This document shows, piece after piece, positions 56,086 through 64,000 of a DNA stretch of 64,000 nt. The stretch's first letter is position 1. Each line of letters begins with the position of its first letter. The stretch is taken from positions 5,589,576-5,653,575 of the forward strand of contig OZ020304.1 in NCBI GenBank assembly GCA_963971305.1, written 5' to 3'. Source of the stretch: Arcuatula senhousia. Taxonomy: Eukaryota; Mollusca; Bivalvia; Mytilida; Mytilidae. A program made the position numbers and the translations under genes. The notes beneath the pieces were generated by a model, which worked only from the letters and a program-made list of their open reading frames with translations, did no database searches and was not told the origin of the DNA.

Positions 56086-57165
56086 AATAAATCCAACCAA
56101 AATGACGTCAAATATGAATGACGTCACAATACAAATATTTAAAACAAGGAATACTGTGCGCGAGCTCACGAAGGATCCCCCGCTATAACAAAGTCTAAGT
56201 CCAATTAACTCCCTTGAATGATATCCGACATCGTCGGAAACCCACAGGAGATTACGTCCTACCTCCTCCATGATGGAGGAGGTAGGACGTAATCTCCCGT
56301 GGGTTTCCGACGATGGATATCCGACAGCAACCAAATTTCTTCATGCACATTTCCATATGGTGTATATCCTTCATGTAAAGTTTAATCAAAATCCATCAAT
56401 AGGTTTAGGAGGAGTTGCGCTTACGAGGTCTCCCAATGGCCATTACCCATTGAACACCAAGTTTAAAAAGTCTAAGTTCAATTTTCTCCCTTGAATGATA
56501 CCCGACAGCAATCAAAATTCTTCATGCACATCTCGATATAGTTAACATTCATCATGTAAAGTTTCATCAAAATCGATAAAGTGGTTTAGACCCCCAAACG
56601 ACTATTTTTTTTATAATAAAGTATTCAATTGAAATAGAACATCTAATCATTAGACTTATATTCCTTGACGCTTTTTCAAGTTATCAGTCGGAAATTCAAA
56701 ATTTCATGAAATTTCATTTTTCATAGTGGTCTATATCCAAAACTATTTTTCGGATCATGTTGTTAATCGAACTTGACCTGTATTTTATTGTACTAATAAC
56801 ATTTGAATTCTTGGACGCGTTTTCAAGTTATTGGTCGGAAACCTTCGGGGAACAGATGGACACTAAATGAAATATTTCTTTTCTTTTTTTTCTTTTAGCT
56901 GTCACTGATTCTTTTTCTTAGTATACTTATTTTTAAAGTGACTATTTTTATCTTTTATCTATTTTAATGTTTCCATCTTTACTTGTGTATTTTATGTAAA
57001 GTAATGTTGTTTATTTTATGTTTATATCATGTACTGTAAAGCGCTTAGGGTAGTATGTAATTTATTATATTTGCGCTATACAAATATTGTATAATAATAA
57101 TAATAATAATAACGGAGGGTATAACATAATAACTCGCCACTTCGTGCGGCGGGGTATAAAAACGA
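56086..57165 (+). mobile_element. Composite repeat with a 100-bp hairpin and a nested retroelement tail
   Basis: At 56221-56320 two ~48-bp arms (containing GAGATTACGTCCTACCTCCT and its complement) form a near-perfect hairpin. Downstream, TCATCAAAATC-AT-AA-TGGTTTAG units resemble the 41968-42520 family, and a GCGGCGGGGTATAAAAACG end lies at about 57147-57165. Between them, 56860-57112 looks like the 3' tail of a LINE/SINE: GTAAAGCGCTTAGGG, GCGCTATACAAAT, then (TAA)n at 57091-57112. This is therefore a nested insertion. Confidence 0.6.
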
Positions 57166-57519
57166 TCTTTTACAATGTTTTTATAATATTGGTAAATTTA
57201 CATAGTTTCTGACCGGTGGTGTAAATGCTGATAAACCTCTGGATTTTATGTTCTCGTGACACTCGACTCCTTTGGGACTGTGCAATATTAATATCAGCTA
57301 GTAAGTCCGGTGTAAAAGGCAGTGGGACAATCACATTTGTTTATCTAGGGAACTAATTTTTTAAATATTTTCTCTTATGCATGGGGCACTTACTTTCTTC
57401 AATGAATAAAAAAGTACCAGATTATTTTTTTTAATGTAAGTACAGAAAAATACCCTTACGAAACAATTTTTATTCAGCGAATATGCTACGAATATATGGC
57501 AACTATACTGATAGTTTAG
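57166..57519. other. Unassigned spacer
   Basis: Noncoding DNA between the composite repeat and the 3' end of the minus-strand LINE. No feature recognised. Confidence 0.4.
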
Positions 57520-60065
57520 TTTAAACATATTTTATTTGCTAATACCATGTACATGAATACATAAAATTAACAAAAAGGATAAGACACAAGTTATACCAAC
57601 TTACGTGGTCTTCTCCAAATTAATGAGTATAACACAAATTACATAGACATGCGACATAAATAATTATAATTCATTTTTAACTAACAGTCAAAATAATTAG
57701 TGAATAAATAAATTTTGAAATGGGAATGTTTTGTTATGTTATGAGCCACTCAAAACCTCGTCTGCTCGCCTTCTTTAATTTAAACAATTTGAAATCTTTC
57801 CGATTTTTTTATATAATCAAAGACGTGCTTGAAGACTGTGTTATTTGTCTCCTCAGAAAGCAGTTCACTTCCGGAAGTTAATAAGTGTATGTTGATATCA
57901 ATGTTCAAGGGGTTTAATTTTTGAAGGAGGATGTTTCTTGCATCTAGATATAAAGGACAACCAAAGAAAAAGTGTATCCTGTCTTCTTTTTCGAAACCAC
58001 ATCGACATTTAGAGTTTGCGACCAAGTTTGCTTTAAAGAGATCATAATTTAAAGATGAAGCAGAACATCTTAGTTGGGTTATTAATATGTTGAGCTTGCG
58101 AGGACCATAATAGTAATGTCTCGGTACTTTGTCTTTAACGCTTGTTCTTTTCAACTCATTTTTAAATTTAGCCAATGAGTCTAAACTTCTAACAGAATGA
58201 TCTAACTGGTTCCACTGGCGGATTGTAGAAGGAAATAATGATTCGTATGAAGTTTGTAGCCTACAGAATGGTAATATCAAGTCGTTCCCGTTTCGAAGTG
58301 GATACGCGCTCATGCTTTGAATAGTGCAAGGCTTTATATCTAGTAGGTACTTAGGAGCATTATCATGCATGATATTATGCATTAGACAGAGTTTTTTCCT
58401 TTTGCGACGGTCTTGTAATTTTTCCCATTGTAATTCTTTATAAATGGTTTCCAATTTTGTATAAATTGGAAGTCCACTAACGATTCTGGCTGCTTCAAGC
58501 TGAAGACCTTCTAATCTCTGACAATTTACAACACCACAGTTATCCCAGACCTCTGAGGTATACTCAAATAGTGGTCTAATAAACGTTAGATAGAGTGTTT
58601 CAAGATTCTTTCTACTCAGTGTGAATTTAAGCTTTCTTAAAACGTTGATATGTTTCGAAATACTCTTTATCATGTTATCAATGTGAGTATTCCACTTAGC
58701 ATCACTAGAAAAGGTTACTCCTAGATGCTTATGGGTAGTACTTATAGGAATATCAGTTCCATTAAGTAAAAAGCTAACCGGTTCAAAATCTCTATTACTG
58801 ATCTTCATAATTTCTGTCTTCTGTGGGTTAAAATCCATGAGCCATTTCTTCGACCATTCATTCAGCTCTCTAAGATCTTGATTAATAGTTCATTCAATAG
58901 AATATTCATCAGAACTAGAAAAGCCAATTGAAGTGTCGTCGGCAAATAACCTAGTAAGAGATGTCAGTTTATCAGCTATGTCGTTTATATAAATTATAAA
59001 AAGTAAGGGGCCCAAAACCGAGCCTTGGGGAACTCCGGCGGATATTGGAAGGAGATTCGACGAACATTGTTTTAGTACAACTCGCTGTTGTCTCATAGAT
59101 AAATAATTTTTTACCCATTCGAGAATATTTCCCTGAATTCCAAGCGAAGACATTTTATGTATTAGACCTTTATGCCAAACCCTGTCAAACGCCTTAGAGA
59201 AATCACAAAAGACAAAGCAACTTATTTCACGATTCTCCAAGGCATTAATGACAGTGTTGTACATTTCGATAAGCTGATGGACCGTTGAAAATTTTGGGAG
59301 AAAACCTGACTGCATTTTATATATCAGATTATTATCTCTTAAATGGTTAAAGATATACTTATATACACATCTTTCCATGGTTTTACCAACACAGCTTATC
59401 AATGAAATAGGTCTATAATTTGAAGGTAACGAGTTATCACCCTTTTTGAACAATGCGATTACATTAGCAAGCTTCCATTCACTTGGAAATTTGCATTGAT
59501 TTAGAGATTTGTTGAAAAGAATTTGCAAGGGAACTGCTATCTGTTCTGGACATTTTTTTAGCATTCTGTGACTGATAAAATCAGGACCAGATGCCTTTTG
59601 TGGATTTAAAGTTTTAATAATATCAATGATGTCAGTCTGGCTAATCTCGATATTATTAATTGGATTAAGAAAATTTGCTTGTATATTCGGAAGCGGCACG
59701 TTTTCATCATTTATTGTTGATATAGAGATAAAATACTTGTTTAAAACTGAACACTTCTCATCATCGTCATGAACAATATCACCAATTCCATCTAAATTTA
59801 CGATGTTTTGGAGGGGTGGAATATTACTGTTGTTTCTATTTGATTTGATTAGCATCTTCATTATTTTCCAGTAGGATTTTGGATTAGCTGAATGTTCTAG
59901 AATAAAATTATCAAGATTTTTCTCAAAATTTTCTTTAGCTATCTTCTTCATATTGTTAACATGGTTTCGTTGTTTTTTATATTTATTAACGTCTGATTCT
60001 TTCTTTGTTTTAATACATATTTTTCTTAATCTATCGCGTTTTCTTATTTCTGATACTGATTCTGT
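57520..60065 (-). pseudogene. LINE (CR1/Jockey group), 5' truncated, single stop codon
   Basis: Read downward from about 60061, one frame runs to 57780 and is interrupted only by TGA at 58888-58890. It encodes a linker with NPKSYWKIMK, RT motifs LNPQKASGPD, NYRPISLISCVGK, FCDFSKAFDRVWHKG, SAGVPQGSVLGPLL and the active site RLFADDTS (about 58940), then after the stop a thumb region (HKHLGVTFSSDAKW, EYTSEVWDN) and a C-terminal CRCGFEKEDRIHFFFGCPLY motif. The 3' untranslated part ends near 57520 with AAATAAAATATGTTTAAAC. The endonuclease is absent. This is the youngest-looking LINE in the window. Confidence 0.88.
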
Positions 60066-60402
60066 AAATATAAATATTTACCACAGCATATCGAAAGGAA
60101 ATAGAAAATTTAGACAAACCACTGCTTATTCACACAAAAAAACTTTTAATACTATGAGCCCATTCTGTAATTTGCCATGTGTTTGCTTAAAGGAAATAGA
60201 AAAATTTATTTTATATGTACAAACCCTTTTAATCGTCTGTAACTTGATTGATTGTGTTTGTCAAATCAAGGAACCTACATATTCCAGTCAAAAATGCCTT
60301 CTAATTTCACCGAGCTCGCTTCATATTATTTGTGATCGATATTCTTATAAAATGCACTTCGTTGTATATAAAACTAAAATGTGACAAAGTTGTATGCTTA
60401 CC
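60062..60402 (-). other. Spacer between LINE junction and cassette copy 2, with splice-like ends
   Basis: On the minus strand this starts with GTAAGC (60401 downward) right after the cassette's leader-like segment and ends with TTTATATTTACAG at 60062, directly before the LINE frame. The length of 340 bp resembles the 316-bp first intron of the integrase-like gene, but the sequences show no clear similarity. It may be a real intron or a coincidence at a truncation junction. Confidence 0.35.
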
Positions 60403-60826
60403 GGCTGTTTATAGAACTTCGTGCCTTTTGAAAGATGTCCTCTAGTGGGTCTGAATTTAAAATATGGCGTCTTATAGCCTCGTTCCAGTAAGTCGTTATA
60501 ACGAGTAAGTTAAGTAGTTATGACGAGTAACTAAGTCGTTATAACGAGTTAGTTAAGTCGTTATAACGAGTTAGTTAAGTCGTTATAACGAGTAAGGTAA
60601 GTCGTTATAACAAGTTAGCTAAGTCGTTATAACGAGTTATTAAGTCTTTATAACGAGTTATTAAGTCGTTATAACGAGTTATTAAGTCGTTATAACGAGT
60701 TAGCTATGTCGTTATAACGAGTTACTAAGTCGTTATAACGAGTTAGCTAAGTCGTTATAACGAGTTCGCTAAGTCGTTATAACGACTTAAAAATAAATCA
60801 CCACCTGGCACTGACGGGCTTCCGTA
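60403..60826 (-). promoter_or_regulatory. Palindromic satellite/TATA cassette, copy 2 (inverted)
   Basis: On the minus strand the order is TACGGAAGCCCGTCAGTGCC (60826-60807), GTGATTTATTTTTAAG, about 14 units of 20-22 bp with TCGTTATAACGA, then GGAACGAGGCTATAAGACGC (about 60487-60468) and a leader-like stretch ending before GTAAGC. All parts match 34591-34911 in order, but the unit number differs (about 9 versus 14) and the integrase-like coding exons are absent downstream. The outer boundary cuts into a Penelope-like fragment, so the cassette arrived after that fragment. Confidence 0.8.
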
Positions 60827-60829
60827 GGC

Positions 60830-61086
60830 ATGTAACTTTCCAGGTTAGGAAAATTTATAATCTTGAAATTAATGTCGTCTCTTTTATCGTATATGTTTGT
60901 ACTGAGATGACCATCCGAGCCAAATTCGAGATCAAAAACCAAGAATGACGTGAGGCAAGTGGATTCGGTGGTTTCTTTAATCTCTAGCTCTGGGGGATAA
61001 ATTGAAGGAATCCGTCTACCAAAAGAACCGTTGTTGACAGAGAGGACGTCATTTAACATTTTATTGAAATTTATTAAAATCTGCAT
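60830..61086 (-). pseudogene. Penelope-like RT fragment interrupted by cassette copy 2
   Basis: Downward from 61086 the minus strand encodes MLNDVLSVNN, IYPPELEIKETTES, FLVFDLEF and IYDKRDDINFKIINFPNLES, matching the region after the active site in 53627-55429. The match stops at about 60830 where the cassette begins. The RT signature upstream is missing or decayed. Confidence 0.8.
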
Positions 61087-61099
61087 ATTTTGTTTCGGT

Positions 61100-62640
61100 T
61101 TTCATCTTTTTAAATAGTTATTTCGTATTTGTAACGTAACCATTGTAATATCTGCACATCTAAATGGATTTTGTAATGTAAATTTCGTTTTTTGGAAATT
61201 TTATTGAAATATGTTGCATTTCATTATCGACAAATACAAAGTTTTGATCACGAATCCCCTGCATGTAGCAGTGCCTAAAGTTGTTATCCAGTGAATTGAG
61301 CTCTATTTTTTACGGTAAGGTGTACTAAGATTAGGACTGTATAATGGAGTAAGACTGTAAACTAGAATACTACATATTTGCACCTGCCTTTTTCATTCTT
61401 GTTAGATAAAAACTGCGCTTAATTAACTGTGCCAAACGTGATTTGATTTGCGTGTGGAATAGAAATATAAAGTGTGAAGTAATCGAACGTTTTGATGTTG
61501 TTCCAAGATCAAAATAAATTTAGTGTTTAGAATCTCTATCAGTTCTTTCGAATTCTATATGATATACATTTGATTTTCACCATTTCAAGAAAAACAACAA
61601 TTGAACTATTTCTAGAGGCCAGATTTTATTGCCGTCAGTATTAAAGCCAACATAACCGAAAAGGGTGGTACATTAAGATCGCCTTGCAATGAAGCCCTGT
61701 TTGTCTGGATTTTTATGCATTGAAGGAAACCAACAGGGATGGAAACATCAACATTTTTAGCACCAATAGAATGGCCGGAAGAGGTGACACATTTTCGATT
61801 GTCAATTATTTCCCCTCAAACGGTGTTGTTGCTGTGTATGTTTGTAAAATCATCCTCATGTTTCCTGCACATAAAAATGATATTATTTGCTGTTTTGTCT
61901 TCAGTTACAACAACTTGCTAGATGGACATTGTTCTTACAACTTCGGCGTTTTGGAATATGGACGTTACATCTGTACTCATCGAGCCCCGTAAAAATTGGA
62001 TTCTTTTAAAGATTTATGACATCATAGTTGTAACCCATTTGGAAGCCCCTTTTGTACCTCTTTGCTTCTATGACCATGTCTTTCTTCTATTCTTTCTTAG
62101 CCAATTTTCTGGCAAAGTCTTCAACTGAATCCATTGTTTTTTTAATTATAGTTCCATTAATTTAGCGAGTTTAAAATGTGAAAATATGTAAAGATTCTTT
62201 TGCAGAATGGTATTGTTTTAATTTTATTATAGCTTCTCCTACTAATTGTTTTTATTCAAATTCATTAATCATAGCAACTAGGTTTCTGCTTAAGAAAAAT
62301 GAGAAACATTTTTTTTTCATTTTCAAAAGTGGAGAAGGCATGGGAGATCATGTAATTTAGTTTTTTAGTGTGCAAACTCTGGTTTCTACACGCAATCTTT
62401 TTTTCATAAAATATGTGTATGTTTCAGGCATAAAATTTGCAACAAACCTCCCTTTTTACCTACTAGTAGAAATTGGAATTCCAATTTTTCGTTGGAGACA
62501 TTGCGATTCAAATTTGCCCTATGGGGATTCTGGATGACATTTAATTCTATTTTTTGTAACAAATACATGTGGTATCTAACTGATCCTTCAAAATGACCAT
62601 GTGCAATTCAATATGAAAACTATAAAAAATGAAATGGCCG
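61100..62640. other. Unassigned region with RT-flank traces
   Basis: Around 61360-61480 the sequence resembles 24520-24620 (TTTGCACCTGCCTTTTTC, AAAACTGCGCTTAATTAACT), the area next to another RT fragment. A weak tail-module match lies near 62040-62070. No gene was recognised; the frames at 61720-62128 have no family features I know. Confidence 0.4.
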
Positions 62641-62654
62641 CTGGCAACACTGGT

Positions 62655-62705
62655 TTTTTTTCGGCTATTGGTACTTTGCAGAACGGAACGGAACGGAACA
62701 AGACA
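62655..62705 (+). repeat. Solitary half of the GGAACGGAAC hairpin
   Basis: GGTACTTTGCAGAACGGAAC followed by another GGAACGGAAC is the right half of the hairpin found in each 332-bp unit downstream. The left half is missing here. It suggests the hairpin existed as a dispersed element before tandem amplification. Confidence 0.7.
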
Positions 62706-62998
62706 TGGGGATCCATAAGGGGAAAATTTTTATTAATATATTTTTTTTAACTATGACAAGGACTTGCTTCTAAACTAGTCCTTGTGTATGAATTTCACAT
62801 TTTTGTATCATAAATTAAAAGTTTTATAAATCATCCCTACTTTAATAGTCTGCTCAGATATTTAAAGCTATATTTTAACATGGCCTTAAATAATTAGTAA
62901 ACTAGTAAGTTGTCAACGCATAATGAAAGTCATTGCTGTCTCTCAGCCATTTTTTACTTAAATAAGACATATGTACATGAAGATAAATTTGAGAATAC

Positions 62999-64000
62999 AA
63001 TCTTGTTCCGTTTCGTTCCGTTAAATACCATTACCCGGGGGCTAATGGTACTTTGCGGAACGGAACGGAACAAAAATTTTTTCTTCCAAATTTCATTTTC
63101 GCACAAAGTTTCCACCATCGTGATAAGAAATAGACATATGAAACACTTGAAATGTAAAGAAAATACAACAAGTTGTCCGCAATTATTTATTATACCTACC
63201 TTCTGAGAAGATGAACCTATTCAGGCTAGAACTAAAAGGGGTGCGTTTAGATCTAGGTATAGTATTGGGTTATCTTAGAAATAGATGATAGAGACTCTGA
63301 TATGCTACTAATGACGAAAATCGAAAAAAAAATCTTGTTCCGTTTCGTTCCGTTAAATACCATTACCCGGGGGCTAATGGTACTTTGCGGAACGGAACGG
63401 AACAAAACTTTTTTCTTCCAAATTTCATTTTCGCACAAAGTTTCCACCATCGTGATAAGAAATAGACATATGAAACACTTGAAATGTAAAGAAAATACAA
63501 CAAGTTGTCCGCAATTATTTATTATACCTACCTTCTGAGAAGATGAACCTATTCAGGCTAGAACTAAAAGGAGTGCGTTTAGATCTAGGTATAGTATTGG
63601 GTTATCTTAGAAATAGATGATAGAGACTCTGATATGCTACTAATGACGAAAATCGAAAAAAAAATCTTGTTCCGTTTCGTTCCGTTAAATACCATTACCC
63701 GGGGGCTAATGGTACTTTGCGGAACGGAACGGAACAAAAAATTTTTCTTCCAAATTTCATTTTCGCACAAATTTTCCACCATCGTGATAAGAAATAGACA
63801 TATGAAACACTTGAAATGTAAAGAAAATACAACAAGTTGTCCGCAATTATTTATTATACCTACCTTCTGAGAAGATGAACCTATTCAGGCTAGAACTAAA
63901 AGGAGTGCGTTTAGATCTAGGTATAGTATTGGGTTATCTTAGAAATAGATGATAGAGACTCTGATATGCTACTAATGACGAAAATCGAAAAAAAAATCTT
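62999..64000. repeat. 332-bp tandem array, about 3 copies, continuing past the window
   Basis: The unit repeats with period 332 (for example 63302 and 63634) and only a few base differences between copies. Each unit holds a hairpin of about 72 bp: TTGTTCCGTTTCGTTCCG pairs with CGGAACGGAACGGAACAA, and inside it TACCATTA pairs with TAATGGTA around CCCGGGGG. The remainder is AT-rich and noncoding. The array is cut off by the window end. Confidence 0.92.

Noticed and set aside
55300..56100. GIY-YIG endonuclease after the Penelope-like RT
   Set aside because: No GIY or YIG-like motifs or long open frame were found after 55429; only noncoding tail sequence follows.

Overview
The window is AT-rich eukaryotic DNA, most likely from a marine bivalve of the mussel (Mytilus) type. 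I infer this from spliced genes, the mix of BEL/Pao, Penelope-like and CR1/Jockey-type retroelements, and short tandem-repeat transposons with the style of flanks and cores I associate with mussels. No database search was possible, so the species is an inference. Nearly everything here is mobile DNA or its debris. Only one gene looks complete, and one other host-type gene is clearly broken.

Layout. 1-8004 is a BEL/Pao LTR retrotransposon: LTRs about 98% alike by eye, a primer-binding site fitting tRNA-Phe, a Gag-Pol frame with an in-frame amber codon near its start, and an extra C2H2 zinc-finger/acidic ORF that runs into the 3' LTR. 8845-12502 is a strikingly homogeneous 384-bp tandem array (9.5 copies). 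12771-15510 is a frameshifted LINE. 17603-18239 is a foldback element flanked by TTAA. 18360-34560 is mostly degraded Penelope-like reverse transcriptase (RT) fragments and their 3' tails, a 167-bp satellite (31241-32990) built from modules also seen elsewhere in the window, and several hairpin or miniature elements.

34591-38197 holds the best candidate for something new. A promoter cassette (22-bp palindromic satellite, then TATA box, then short leader exon with splice donor) sits in front of an intact spliced gene for a 378-residue DDE integrase-like protein. The same cassette, inverted and without that gene, recurs at 60403-60826. The second intron of the gene carries a 1.2-kb TIR element.

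38198-45070 contains miniature elements, a tRNA-derived SINE-like repeat, a near-perfect hairpin and tandem repeats. 45433-52738 (minus strand) is a HECT-domain E3 ligase-like gene broken by a stop codon, two frameshifts and a 1.35-kb transposon in its coding sequence. Its first intron holds a sense-opposed LINE fragment and another transposon copy. 53627-55429 is a long intact RT ORF of Penelope-like type without a visible endonuclease. 57520-60065 (minus) is a LINE with only one stop codon in its visible frame. The window ends in a 332-bp tandem array (62999 onward) in which every unit carries a GGAACGGAAC hairpin.

The elements are linked by shared modules: the 384-bp array and the 167-bp satellite share a core, and the satellite's other half is the 3' tail module of the Penelope-like debris. 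The two palindromic cassettes tie the integrase-like gene to a second locus.
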